From contig JAHENH010000063.1 in NCBI GenBank assembly GCA_018609935.1, positions 1-48,142 on the forward strand: DNA of 48,142 nucleotides, given 5' to 3'. Numbering within the stretch: position 1 is the first letter of the stretch; each line of letters opens with the position of its first letter. Below the pieces are notes generated by a model, which was given only the letters and a program-made list of their open reading frames with translations, did no database searches and was not told the origin of the DNA. The position numbers and the translations under genes were made by a program. Source of the DNA: Halobacteriales archaeon. Its GTDB lineage: Archaea; Halobacteriota; Halobacteria; Halorutilales; JAHENH01. This document shows positions 8,285 through 16,556 of this stretch, one piece after another.

Positions 8285-8704
8285 CTATACCCTTTGTCCA
8301 ATCTTAGTTTGTATTTCTTCAAGTTCTTTTTCATCTAATGGTGGTGGTGAAGGCATAATTGCATGTCCAGGTTTACCTCCATCATCTTTGAATCTTGGAA
8401 GTATATGACAGTGGATATGTGGGATTTCTTGTCCTGCTTCTTCTCCATTATTTATAAATATATTGTAGGCAGGGGCCTCTACTGCGTCAGCTATTTTAGG
8501 AGCTAATCTATGAACAACCCTAAATATATTCTCTCTTATTTCATCTAATTCTTCAAGCCTATCTGCATGTTTTTTTGGTATAACTAGTGTATGTCCTTGG
8601 GATAGTGGGTTTATATCTAAAAAACATAGTACATATTCATCCTCATAGATATCTAAAGAAGGTGCCTTTCCATCTATTATATCACAGAATATACAATCCA
8701 CCAT
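8285..8704 (-). CDS. HIT-family nucleotide hydrolase/transferase
   Basis: The protein has the histidine-triad signature IPHIHCHILPRF, in which the middle His of HxHxH is the nucleophile acting on nucleoside phosphoramidates or dinucleotides. It starts with VDCIFCDIIDGKAPS, which has the family's N-terminal CxxC. I chose the ATG at 8704 because it stands directly before this conserved start. The longer frame to 8755 adds 17 unrelated residues and would run into the promoter region shared with the divergent trxB gene. About 139 residues is typical. The exact substrate is not predictable. Confidence 0.9.
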   Translation of the reverse strand: MVDCIFCDIIDGKAPSLDIYEDEYVLCFLDINPLSQGHTLVIPKKHADRLEELDEIRENIFRVVHRLAPKIADAVEAPAYNIFINNGEEAGQEIPHIHCHILPRFKDDGGKPGHAIMPSPPPLDEKELEEIQTKIGQRV

Positions 8705-8771
8705 ATATAGTTTTGTTTTGGAATGGGAAAGATCGTTTCGCTTTAGATAATTCACTCTCTATTTTTTATAT

Positions 8772-9734
8772 ATGAGAGAAATAACTATTGCTGGTTCTGG
8801 AATGGCTGGTCTTACATCTGCTATATATGCTAGTAGGGCAGAAATGAACCCGTTGGTTTTGGAGGGGGAAGCTCTTGGAGGACAGCTTTCTCTTACTACT
8901 GATGTAGAAAACTATCCTGGTTTTTCTGAGGGTGTGGATGCGTTTGAACTTATACAAGAGACTAAAGATCAGGCTAAAAGATTCGGTGCAGATTTTGAAC
9001 AAGGAATAATGGTAAAAGATGTTGAAGTACAAGATAATGGTCCATTTATACTAGAAACATCTACGGGAAAAATAGAGACAGAGAGTTTTATTGTAGCTAC
9101 TGGAGCAAGTGCTAGATGGGTTGGAGCTGAAAATGAAGAAAAATTTATGGGAAACGGACTGTCTACTTGTGCTACATGTGATGGGGCTTTTCATAAAGAT
9201 GACAAGATATTAGTTATAGGTGGTGGAGACTCAGCAATGGAGGAATCCCTCTTTCTAACAAAGTTTGCTGAGAAAGTATATATAGTACATAGGCGAGATG
9301 AGCCTAGAGCTTCAAAGATCATGGCTGAAAGAGCTTTAGATAATGAAAAAATAGAATTTATGTGGAATACTGAACTTTTAGAGATTAATGGAAGTGAAGA
9401 AAAGGGAGTTACTGGAGCTAAACTTGCAAGAAATCCGAGAGGCCATCCTAAAGAAAAGTTAAATGATAACAATACAGAAATATTCAGTTTCGATTGTGGA
9501 GGTATTTTTTATGCTATAGGACACGAACCTAATACAGACTTTCTTGAAGATACTAATGTAAAAATGGATGATCAGGGATATATAGAAACTAAAAAAGATA
9601 CAACTAAGACATCTGTTGAAGGGATATTTGGTGCAGGAGACGTAATAGACCCATATTATCAACAAGCTATCACTGCAGCGGGGACTGGATGTAAAGCAGC
9701 TATAGATGCTGAAGATTGGCTTGAAAAACAATAG
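8772..9734 (+). CDS. trxB: Thioredoxin reductase
   Basis: The 320-residue flavoprotein passes electrons from NAD(P)H through FAD and a redox disulphide to thioredoxin. The FAD-binding motif is GSGMAGLTSAIYASRAEM at the N terminus. The redox site CATC is at residues 133-136, within STCATCDGAF. The second nucleotide motif GGGDSAMEESLF lies near 155. The closing FAD motif is GIFGAGDVIDPYYQQAITAAGTGCKAA near 287. The NAD(P)H region continues with VHRRDEPRASK, whose His-Arg-Arg is the usual NADPH mark. The gene is divergent from the HIT gene, and its start sits immediately after a TATA-like TTTTTATATATG, so a leaderless message is likely. Confidence 0.93.
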   Translation: MREITIAGSGMAGLTSAIYASRAEMNPLVLEGEALGGQLSLTTDVENYPGFSEGVDAFELIQETKDQAKRFGADFEQGIMVKDVEVQDNGPFILETSTGKIETESFIVATGASARWVGAENEEKFMGNGLSTCATCDGAFHKDDKILVIGGGDSAMEESLFLTKFAEKVYIVHRRDEPRASKIMAERALDNEKIEFMWNTELLEINGSEEKGVTGAKLARNPRGHPKEKLNDNNTEIFSFDCGGIFYAIGHEPNTDFLEDTNVKMDDQGYIETKKDTTKTSVEGIFGAGDVIDPYYQQAITAAGTGCKAAIDAEDWLEKQ

Positions 9735-9767
9735 AATACAGATATTTTTGATTATCGCTAAATCTAG

Positions 9768-10133
9768 ATGGAAGAAAATGTTGAACATCTAAAACAGAGA
9801 GGACCATCACTTAAAAGTGAACTACCAGGTGAAATATCTACTCAACCGAATTATATTAAAATATTAAAAGGAACAATCTCAGAAAAACAAAAATATGAAC
9901 TAAATGACGTGTATTATCTTGAAAAACATAATAAAAATGAAGTAATAAAGAAATTTCTAAAAGCTAACATAGATGTTATTAAACATATTGATGAAGCTGA
10001 ACTAAAAATGATAGTAGGAAAAAATGGATTTGAATGGACAAAAATCTTAGAACAAGAAAAAGAAAACATAATAAAAAACGAAAATAAAATAGTGAAACTC
10101 TATAATAAAATAAAGAATTATATCTATCTGTAA
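9768..10133 (+). CDS. Small lysine-rich protein, unknown
   Basis: I do not recognise this 121-residue protein. It has a proline-containing start (HLKQRGPSLKSELPGEIST) and then a highly charged, probably helical body rich in Lys, Glu, Asn and Ile. There is no Cys, no membrane segment and no signal peptide. The middle part (NEVIKKFLKANIDVIKHIDEAELKMIVGKNGFEWTKIL) could form a helical bundle or small helix-turn-helix, but no motif proves it. It follows trxB by 33 bases, so it may share its transcript. Codon use is as AT-rich as in its neighbours, which supports a real resident gene. Confidence 0.55.
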   Translation: MEENVEHLKQRGPSLKSELPGEISTQPNYIKILKGTISEKQKYELNDVYYLEKHNKNEVIKKFLKANIDVIKHIDEAELKMIVGKNGFEWTKILEQEKENIIKNENKIVKLYNKIKNYIYL

Positions 10134-10475
10134 ATGGTGAGAGAATTCCGTGCTTTAGGGCGGGCGTACCGGGTTCATTGTGGTTGTATTTAAATATTTT
10201 TGTTTTGATGTGTTTGTGTGTATTAACAGTTTGGACTCAGGGCTTACCCCACACCAAAAAAACCAGGCTCCACCACCTAAAATATACGGGCACCAATATA
10301 CATGGACAATAAATTGAAAGGACATATATGGTAGCCCAAATACCATGGCAAAACATGGCGGATGACCTTAGTAGTTGTGTGGCCCAAGCCATAGAGAATA
10401 AACCCCACCGATAAGGTATCTGAGAGAAATCTTCTCCAGAAACCCCGTCGCCTTACAACGAAGAGAAGTCACACA
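10134..10475. other. Gene-less, GC-richer stretch of 342 bases
   Basis: No protein gene is supported. Composition is clearly more GC-rich than the flanks. The left edge (GAATTCCGTGCTTTAGGGCGGG at about 10144-10165) looks like an IS200/IS605 right end. ATGGTA (10328-10333) pairs with TACCAT (10341-10346). The rest could be a decayed transposon tail or an unrecognised structured RNA. I tried to see RNase P RNA or signal-recognition-particle RNA signatures on both strands and did not find them. Confidence 0.45.
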
Positions 10476-11201
10476 TCAAGAAGTTGGGTGTGCAGTGAAC
10501 CTTAGTCTTCTATAATCTACAAACCATGATCCTTGTTTGTATAGATAAGGTCTAAGTCTTTTTTCTATAGATGAGATAACTTTTTCTTTTTCTTCTTTTT
10601 TAATAGATTCAAAAAGTTTTGAACCAAACATTTTAAACCATTTTCTAAGGCCTTTTTCTCCTTTTTCAAGCTTTGTAGTATGATCGATAAGTTTAGCATA
10701 TCTAACTTCAAATCCGTGTTTTTCAAGCAATGATGTATATTCTCCGATACTAGGAAAATACCAGGGGTTAGAGATTTCATAGTTCTTTTTCTTCATTTCT
10801 TTTTCAACTGCATTTATTATAGTTTGTATATTTCCTTTACCTCCAAGTTCTCCAACAAACCTGCCGCCTTTATGTAAAACATCATCTATATTCTCTAATA
10901 CTGGATCCTGTTCATCTATCCAGTGTAGCATAGAATTAGAGAATACTGCGTCAAAACTGTTTTTAAAGCTAAAATCACGTGCATCTCTACACACAAAAGA
11001 TATTTCAGGATAATTTTTCTGAGCTCTATATATTTTTTCTTCTGATTTATCTAGACCTACCACTTCAATGTTTTCCCCATCTATTTTTTTAGTTAGATGA
11101 CCTACCCCGCATCCTATATCAAGTATTCTTTCATTTTTCTTTGGTGAAAGTATATCAACTATATTCTTCTCATGTTTGTCAACTGAACTGATACTAGCCA
11201 T
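10476..11201 (-). CDS. Class I SAM-dependent methyltransferase
   Basis: The 241-residue protein has the Rossmann motif I ILDIGCGVGHLTKKI near residue 25, the acidic end of strand 2 (VVGLDKSEEKI), motif II VCRDARDFSF and the post-motif DAVFSNSMLHWIDEQDPVLENI. The layout resembles the trans-aconitate methyltransferase / malonyl-carrier methyltransferase-like group, but the small-molecule acceptor cannot be named. The C-terminal half (YFPSIGEYTSLLEKHGFEVRYAKLIDHTTKLEKG) is a helical cap typical of this group. No obvious operon partner; the gene lies between a gene-less stretch and a hydroxy-acid oxidase. Confidence 0.85.
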   Translation of the reverse strand: MASISSVDKHEKNIVDILSPKKNERILDIGCGVGHLTKKIDGENIEVVGLDKSEEKIYRAQKNYPEISFVCRDARDFSFKNSFDAVFSNSMLHWIDEQDPVLENIDDVLHKGGRFVGELGGKGNIQTIINAVEKEMKKKNYEISNPWYFPSIGEYTSLLEKHGFEVRYAKLIDHTTKLEKGEKGLRKWFKMFGSKLFESIKKEEKEKVISSIEKRLRPYLYKQGSWFVDYRRLRFTAHPTS

Positions 11202-11294
11202 TCAATTACTTTTTATACAATCTTTTCCCTTGTATCCTTGTTCTTTTTTATTAAATAAAAAAACTCTAAAGCTTTCCTTAGATTTAATAATTTT

Positions 11295-12488
11295 TTATTT
11301 ATTATTATAAAGCTCTGATTTGTGGCGGACAAACTCTCTATCTATTTCATCTATACTACTACATCCTGAAAGACCCATTGTTAGATCAAACTCTGCTAGA
11401 ATATTTTTAAGAACTGTATATACGCCGTTTCCACCATCTATTGCTAATCCATATGCATATGGCCTTCCAAGCATAACTGCATCCGCGCCTAATGCTATAC
11501 TTTTAAATATATTAGACCCTCGTCGTATACCGCTATCGAATGTTATAGATACCTCACCATTAACTTCTTCTACAATTGAAGGAAGTGCTTCAAGAGAGGT
11601 TATAGAACCATCGATTTGTCTACCTCCATGGTTGGATACCCCAATTCCATCAGCACCATGTTTTATAGCTAATCTAGCGTCTTCTGGATGTAATATTCCT
11701 TTCACAAAAACTGGTAGTGAGGTATTATCATAGATAAATTGAAGATCCTCCCAAGTAAGGCTAGGATCCCCAAATATTTCAAGAAAATACTCAACAGCTG
11801 CTTTTACATCTTCTTCTGGAGGTTTATCAAGCTTTGAGCGAAACTCAGGATCGGAAAAATAATTTGCTATACCTTCACCTTCCAGAAATGGATAATAACC
11901 TGTTTCAATAAGTCTTTCACGCCAACCTAAAATAGGTGCATCAATAGTAACTACTATAGCATCATATCCTGATTTTTCAGCTCTACTAAGAAAACTTTTA
12001 GCTATTGAATCATTAGATGACCAATAAAATTGAAAAAATTTTGGAGTATCACCTAATATTTCTGCAACCTCCTCCATTTTTGTTGAAGAAAGAGAGCTCA
12101 GACAAACAGGTACATCTAGTCTAGAACCTCCTTTAGCAGTTCCTTTTTCGGCTTCTTCATGGAGCAATGATTGAACTCCAAGTGGAGTTAATATAATAGG
12201 ATATTCTAGATCAATTCCACATAGGTTAATCGACATATCTCTTTTTTCCACTCCACGGAGCATTCTAGGCATAATACGCCAGCTAGAAAAGTTCTTATTT
12301 TGTTCGAATGTCTTCTCACTTCCTGCACCACCGTGTACATATGCTACACCTTCTTCACTCATTTCTTCATGTGCTTTTTTACGTAAATCTTCGTATGATA
12401 CAGGAAAATCTGGTGTCTCGTTTTCAAGCATCCCTTGACGATAGATATTATTTACTCTTTTTGCACCAAAACGTGTCCTATCAACCAT
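11295..12488 (-). CDS. FMN-dependent alpha-hydroxy-acid oxidase
   Basis: The 397-residue protein belongs to the FMN hydroxy-acid oxidase/dehydrogenase family (lactate oxidase, lactate 2-monooxygenase, glycolate oxidase). Motifs include MPRMLRGVEKRDMSINLCG and ILTPLGVQSLLHEEAEKGTA in the N-terminal barrel, FFQFYWSSND, and VVTIDAPILGWRERL. The active-site block is GVSNHGGRQIDGS (catalytic His, substrate Arg), followed by the phosphate-binding SITFDSGIRRGSNIFKSIALGADAVMLGRPYAYGL. Its size and the middle insert (FLEGEGIANYFSDPEF...) resemble lactate 2-monooxygenase-like members. Probably a soluble enzyme oxidising lactate or glycolate. Phosphoglycolate phosphatase at 840-1517 could supply glycolate, which is only an inference. 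Confidence 0.88.
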   Translation of the reverse strand: MVDRTRFGAKRVNNIYRQGMLENETPDFPVSYEDLRKKAHEEMSEEGVAYVHGGAGSEKTFEQNKNFSSWRIMPRMLRGVEKRDMSINLCGIDLEYPIILTPLGVQSLLHEEAEKGTAKGGSRLDVPVCLSSLSSTKMEEVAEILGDTPKFFQFYWSSNDSIAKSFLSRAEKSGYDAIVVTIDAPILGWRERLIETGYYPFLEGEGIANYFSDPEFRSKLDKPPEEDVKAAVEYFLEIFGDPSLTWEDLQFIYDNTSLPVFVKGILHPEDARLAIKHGADGIGVSNHGGRQIDGSITSLEALPSIVEEVNGEVSITFDSGIRRGSNIFKSIALGADAVMLGRPYAYGLAIDGGNGVYTVLKNILAEFDLTMGLSGCSSIDEIDREFVRHKSELYNNK

Positions 12489-12560
12489 ACTACTAAATAA
12501 GTATTTGATTGAATATGTTTTTACACATCACTATAGAAATTTTTTGTATGTTTTTGGTTT

Positions 12561-12704
12561 TGGGGCCGGAGGGATTTGAACCCCCGATCTACTGGTCTCC
12601 CCGGTAAGTGCTCCAGAGGGTCTTCATCGCTTTCGCTCGGAAGACCAGTGGAGTTTCATCATGCCTCTGGAGCCAGTCACCTTCCCTAACTAGGCCACGG
12701 CCCC
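12561..12704 (-). tRNA. tRNA-Trp (anticodon CCA) with a 70-base intron
   Basis: Exon 1 is 12667-12704 and exon 2 is 12561-12596, giving a 74-base tRNA. The acceptor stem GGGGCCG pairs with CGGCCCC, and the discriminator is A. The anticodon stem ACTGG pairs with CCAGT, and the loop is CT-CCA-G-A. The T arm is GGGGG-TTCAAAT-CCCTC. The intron sits at the canonical 37/38 site. CCA is not encoded. Splice borders could shift by a base. Intron-containing tRNA-Trp is usual in haloarchaea and relatives. Confidence 0.93.
12597..12666 (-). ncRNA. Box C/D 2'-O-methylation guide inside tRNA-Trp intron
   Basis: Box C is ATGATGA (12662-12656) and box C' is GCGATGA (12630-12624). Degenerate D' is CCGA (12640-12637) and D is CTTA (12608-12605). 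The guide before D, CTCTGGAGC (12618-12610), is fully complementary to GCTCCAGAG around the anticodon; the fifth base before D pairs with C34. The guide before D', ACTGGTCT (12649-12642), is complementary to AGACCAGT at the exon 2 border; the fifth base before D' pairs with nucleotide 39. This matches the known haloarchaeal tRNA-Trp intron, which guides methylation of residues 34 and 39. Confidence 0.88.
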
Positions 12705-12803
12705 CCATAATATAGGATATGATAGAATCACTAAATACTTGGGCTTGTCGATTTCAATATTTCTCGACAATATTTTATTCTGCGAAACATCAATGATGAT
12801 ATA

Positions 12804-13901
12804 ATGAGTAAACGAGCGAAGATAAAGCAGGAAATAGAGAATATAGAAAAAGAAATTGAGGAAACTCCTTATAATAAATCAACGGAAGAACATATAGGGA
12901 GGCTGAAAGCGAAGTTATCTAAATTAAAAGAAGAGCTTAAAAAACAACAAGAAGAATCAGGTGGGGGTGGTGGATATGATATACCTAAACAAGGAGATGC
13001 TACTGTATCCTTAATAGGGTTTCCAAGTGTAGGTAAATCCACTCTTCTAAATACTTTAACAAATGCTGAAAGTGAGACTGCAAGCTATTCTTTTACAACT
13101 CTTGAAGTTATTCCAGGTATGTTGGAGTATAAAGGGGCTAGGATTCAACTTTTGGATCTTCCTGGGCTTATAGAAGGAGCAAGCCATGGTAGGGGTAGGG
13201 GAAGTGAGGTATTAAGTGTTTTACGGTCTACTGATTTAATATTGGTTTTAGTTGATGTATTCGAACCTCAACAATACAAGAAACTTATGGATGAATTATA
13301 TTCTAACGGTGTTCGTCCTGATAGGGATCCTCCAAATGTAAAGATAGAAAGAAAAGAAAGAGGTGGTATACAGGTAAGGAAGTCTGGATCTCTAAATAAA
13401 GAAACTGTAAAAAAGGTATGTAGAGAACATGGGTTAGTAAATGTATCAATAGTTCTTGGTGATTCAGTTACAATAGAAGAACTAAATGATGCTATAGCAG
13501 GCAATAGAGCTTATATAGATACTTTAGTTTCGGTAAATAAACTTGATATTGCAGAACAGGAACAAATAGATAATACACGTGAAGAACTTAGGAAACAGGG
13601 TGTTGAAAACGCTGTAGGTATAAGTGCAGAAGAGAAACTTGGACTTGAAACTTTAAAGGAAAGAATCTATGATTCTCTTAATTTAATTAAAATATATTTA
13701 AAGCCAAGAGGAAAAGACAAAAAAGATCCTATGATTATAAAGGAAGAATCAACTGTTGAAGATGTGGCAAAAAAAATACATAGTAATATGGATATACGTA
13801 ATGCTAGAGTTTGGGGAAAAAGCGTTAAACATAATGGCCAACAGGTAGGAAAAACACACGAGCTAAAAGAAGAAGATGAATTAACCATTATATTCAGTTA
13901 A
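12804..13901 (+). CDS. DRG/Rbg-type GTPase with TGS domain
   Basis: The 365-residue protein matches the archaeal DRG (developmentally regulated GTP-binding) family of the OBG superfamily, ribosome-associated GTPases of unclear role. A coiled N-terminal arm (1-50) leads to G1 GFPSVGKSTLLNTLT near 72, the switch region SYSFTTLEVIPG, G3 LLDLPGLIEGASHGRGRG near 117, and G4 VNKLD near 245. An S5D2-like helical insert lies in the middle (YKKLMDELYSNGVRPDRDPP). The last 75 residues form a TGS domain (LIKIYLKPRGKDKKDPMII...DELTIIF). Length and order are normal. It faces trpF tail to tail. Confidence 0.93.
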   Translation: MSKRAKIKQEIENIEKEIEETPYNKSTEEHIGRLKAKLSKLKEELKKQQEESGGGGGYDIPKQGDATVSLIGFPSVGKSTLLNTLTNAESETASYSFTTLEVIPGMLEYKGARIQLLDLPGLIEGASHGRGRGSEVLSVLRSTDLILVLVDVFEPQQYKKLMDELYSNGVRPDRDPPNVKIERKERGGIQVRKSGSLNKETVKKVCREHGLVNVSIVLGDSVTIEELNDAIAGNRAYIDTLVSVNKLDIAEQEQIDNTREELRKQGVENAVGISAEEKLGLETLKERIYDSLNLIKIYLKPRGKDKKDPMIIKEESTVEDVAKKIHSNMDIRNARVWGKSVKHNGQQVGKTHELKEEDELTIIFS

Positions 13902-14002
13902 ATAAACTAGCTTTATATTTTATATCCTGAAAGAATTTCTTCTAATCAAAAGATATACTGTAATTATTCCTATAAGCAATGGTTGACAAATTTTTTCTTA
14001 AT

Positions 14003-14620
14003 TTATTTTTTTGCTTCTTTAACGAATTTTTTTACAAGTTTTTTATCTTTTCTATTATTTTTTTCCACTCCACTTGATACATCTACTGCGTATGGTGAAG
14101 TTTTTTCAATCGCTCTTTTTACGTTATCTGGGGATAGACCACCTGCTAGAATTACTGGCTTTTCTGTTTTTTTAATTATCTTTGATGTTTTCTCCCAGTT
14201 ATGCTTTTTTCCTGTACCTCCCGCTCCTCTTTCGTCTGAACTATCTATAAGCAATGAGTCTACTTTGTCTTCAAATTTTTTAGCTTCCTCTATAGAAGGT
14301 TCAATTTTTCTTATGATTTTATTTTCAATTCTTTCACTTAGTTTTCCAACTTCACTTGGAGAAAGACCAGCGTGTATTTGGACAATATCTGGGGAGGTTT
14401 TCTCTATCATGCTTTCTATTTCTTCAACACTTGAAGGCATGGATACTAAAACTGTAGAAACAAATGGAGGTGTTTGATTTTTTAGAGTTTTAATTTTTTT
14501 AACAGACAGATTTCTATGTGTCTTTATTGGAACATTTACGAAACCTATAGCATCAGCACCTGCTTTAACAGCAATGGATATATCTTTCTTATTTTTTATA
14601 CCACAAATTTTTACACGCAT
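14003..14620 (-). CDS. trpF: Phosphoribosylanthranilate isomerase
   Basis: The 205-residue beta-alpha barrel enzyme converts phosphoribosylanthranilate to carboxyphenylamino-deoxyribulose phosphate, the third step of tryptophan synthesis. Visible marks are VKICGIKNKKDISIAVKAGADAIGFV at the N terminus with the catalytic Cys, DIVQIHAG, LLIDSSDERGAGGTGKKHNW with the catalytic Asp, PVILAGGLSPDNVKRAI, and YAVDVSSGVE binding phosphate. It lies 46 bases after trpD on the same strand, so trpD-trpF form one operon. The usual neighbours trpE and trpG of haloarchaeal trpDFEG do not follow; the next gene is the convergent DRG GTPase. Confidence 0.95.
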   Translation of the reverse strand: MRVKICGIKNKKDISIAVKAGADAIGFVNVPIKTHRNLSVKKIKTLKNQTPPFVSTVLVSMPSSVEEIESMIEKTSPDIVQIHAGLSPSEVGKLSERIENKIIRKIEPSIEEAKKFEDKVDSLLIDSSDERGAGGTGKKHNWEKTSKIIKKTEKPVILAGGLSPDNVKRAIEKTSPYAVDVSSGVEKNNRKDKKLVKKFVKEAKK

Positions 14621-14666
14621 CTTTTATTTATATATAGGTAGCTACGATGATTTTATGCTAAATAAC

Positions 14667-15659
14667 TTATTGGGTTGTTTGTAGTTGTTCTAGTTTTTTT
14701 ATTGTATCCCCTCTTTCTATGGCTTTCTTTGCTTTTTTCACTCCATCTTCTATGGTTTTAGCTTTGTTTGATATATATAGGGCTGCTCCTGTGTTGGCTA
14801 GTACTATATCTCTTTTAGGTCCTTTTTCTTCTCCTTTGAAGATTTTTTCAAGTATTTCTGCGTTTTCTTTAGGGCTACCTCCTTTAACTTTTTTTATATC
14901 ATTTCTATTTAGGCCTATCTCTTCTGGTTTTATTGTATATTTTTCTATTTCTCCATTTCTTAGTTCTGCTATTTTTGTTTCTCCGTGTAGAGCTATTTCA
15001 TCTATTCCTGATCCATGTACTACTAGTGCATTTTTATCCATTATCTTTAGAACTTGGGATATAGTCCTTACTAGTTCTTCTGAGTATACTCCAATTAATA
15101 GTGTATCAGCATCTGCTGGGTTTGTTAGAGGGCCTAGTATATTGAATATAGTTCTTATACCTAGTTCTTGACGAGGTTCTATTACTCGTTCCATGGCTGG
15201 ATGGAATACTGGAGCTAACATGAAACCTATTCCTATTTTTTCTATTGTGTCTTCAACTTCTGGGGGATCTGCTCCTATTTTTATACCGAGTTGTTCTAGT
15301 ACGTCAGCACTTCCTGTTTTTGATGATACCGAATAGTTACCGTGTTTGGCTACATTAAGGCCTGTAGAAGCAGCTACTATCGATGAAGCAGTTGAAACAT
15401 TTATTGTATCATATTTATCCCCTCCTGTACCAACAATATCTATTATATTTTCTACATCTGGAGAAATAGATCTTGCTTTCTTTTTCATTCCTTTTGCGAA
15501 ACCAGCTATTTCTCCGTCAGTCTCGCCTTTAACCCTTAAACCGGTTAATATACCCCCTATCTGGGCGTCTGTAGCTTTTTCGAAGATCTCTACAGACACT
15601 TTTTTAGCTTCTTCTATATCTAGACTTTCCCCTCTAGCCACTTTCTCTATATAATCCAT
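14667..15659 (-). CDS. trpD: Anthranilate phosphoribosyltransferase
   Basis: The enzyme transfers phosphoribosyl from PRPP to anthranilate, step two of tryptophan synthesis. The motif IVGTGGDKYDTINVSTASSIV near 80-100 binds PRPP, KHGNYSVSSKTGSADVLEQLG follows, and FMLAPVFHPAMERVIEPRQELGIRTIFNILGPLTNP near 165-195 is the family signature. VVHGSGIDEI is also present. I start at the ATG at 15659 (MDYIEKVARGESLD), the conserved N terminus. The frame could extend eight residues upstream, but without family similarity. About 330 residues is normal. It is first in the minus-strand trpDF operon and divergent from trpC. Confidence 0.95.
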   Translation of the reverse strand: MDYIEKVARGESLDIEEAKKVSVEIFEKATDAQIGGILTGLRVKGETDGEIAGFAKGMKKKARSISPDVENIIDIVGTGGDKYDTINVSTASSIVAASTGLNVAKHGNYSVSSKTGSADVLEQLGIKIGADPPEVEDTIEKIGIGFMLAPVFHPAMERVIEPRQELGIRTIFNILGPLTNPADADTLLIGVYSEELVRTISQVLKIMDKNALVVHGSGIDEIALHGETKIAELRNGEIEKYTIKPEEIGLNRNDIKKVKGGSPKENAEILEKIFKGEEKGPKRDIVLANTGAALYISNKAKTIEDGVKKAKKAIERGDTIKKLEQLQTTQ

Positions 15660-15811
15660 ATTAAACCTATTACTCCTTAACATAGAGGAGATCCGGTAAC
15701 ACTTAAGATTTCTTTTACACAGATTATACTATCTATCTTACATCTTTAGCGTATTGTGGACCTCACCAATAGGCCAATTTAATTAGGTTTCATTGTATAG
15801 TATTTCCACAT
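15660..15811. promoter_or_regulatory. Divergent trpD / trpC promoter region
   Basis: These 152 bases separate the trpDF and trpCBA operons and must hold both promoters. An imperfect palindrome ATTGTGGACCTCACCAAT lies at about 15754-15771, and ATTG(T/G)GG-type half sites are its arms. It could be an operator for co-regulation by tryptophan, but this is a weak, purely visual match. I do not see the TGTACA-type boxes known for methanogen TrpY. Confidence 0.35.
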
Positions 15812-16552
15812 ATGCATCCGAAGGTAGAGAAGGTACTTGATAAGACAGAAAAAAGAGCTAAGAATGCTGAACAAAACATAGATAGCGTAGATGGGAGAGG
15901 GTTTATAGAAGCCATAGAAGATAAAAAACTGGATGGATTATATCCTATAATAGGAGAAGTAAAACCCACCTCGCCTACTACAGATGGTGTAGTTGACAGG
16001 GACCCCATAGCCGTTGCTAACGAAATAGTTTCTTCTGGAGCTGTTGCTCTATCTGTTCTTACTGAGCCAACATTTTTTGGCGGATCTATAGATAATCTTA
16101 AAAGAATTAGGTCTTCTGTTGACGTCCCTATATTACGAAAAGATTTTATTGTAAATGAAAAACAGCTATATGAAGTTGAATCTGATTCTATATTACTTAT
16201 AGCAGCGTTTATTGAAGACCTAGAAAAAATGGTTGATAAAGCTTTTTCTATAGGTTTTGAACCATTAGTTGAAGTTCATACTGAAGAAGAGCTAGAAACA
16301 GCTCTTGAAACTAAAGCTAGATTGGTAGGTGTTAACAATAGAAATCTTAAAAAATTAGATGTAGATTTAACTGTTTCTGAAAACCTTATACCTAAAATAC
16401 CTAATAACAAAACAGCTATAGCTGAAAGTGGCATATCTAGTATAAAGGATGCAAAAAAGATGTTTGATGCTGGAGCTGATGCGTTATTAGTAGGAACTTC
16501 TATAATGCAAGATCCGAAAAGAAAAACAAGGGAACTGGTGAATTTAGAATAA
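15812..16552 (+). CDS. trpC: Indole-3-glycerol phosphate synthase
   Basis: The 246-residue barrel enzyme closes the indole ring from carboxyphenylamino-deoxyribulose phosphate. It shows [16 protein letters not shown] with the catalytic Lys near 51, [18 protein letters not shown] near 90, [18 protein letters not shown] with the second conserved Lys near 110, [12 protein letters not shown] with the catalytic Glu, and [14 protein letters not shown] near 170. [29 protein letters not shown] closes the barrel. It opens the plus-strand operon trpC-trpB-trpA, only four bases before trpB. Confidence 0.95.
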   Translation: MHPKVEKVLDKTEKRAKNAEQNIDSVDGRGFIEAIEDKKLDGLYPIIGEVKPTSPTTDGVVDRDPIAVANEIVSSGAVALSVLTEPTFFGGSIDNLKRIRSSVDVPILRKDFIVNEKQLYEVESDSILLIAAFIEDLEKMVDKAFSIGFEPLVEVHTEEELETALETKARLVGVNNRNLKKLDVDLTVSENLIPKIPNNKTAIAESGISSIKDAKKMFDAGADALLVGTSIMQDPKRKTRELVNLE

Positions 16553-16556
16553 ATAT

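Noticed and set aside
10155..10346. 63-codon minus-strand frame in the GC-rich block
   Set aside because: Trp- and Cys-rich with no domain; composition reflects reverse reading of repeats rather than a protein.
10200..10475. RNase P RNA or 7S RNA candidate
   Set aside because: None of the conserved core strings of these RNAs could be found in order on either strand.
15754..15771. Trp operator ATTGTGGACCTCACCAAT
   Set aside because: The palindrome is imperfect and single; it does not resemble known archaeal TrpY boxes, so it is only mentioned as part of the promoter region.
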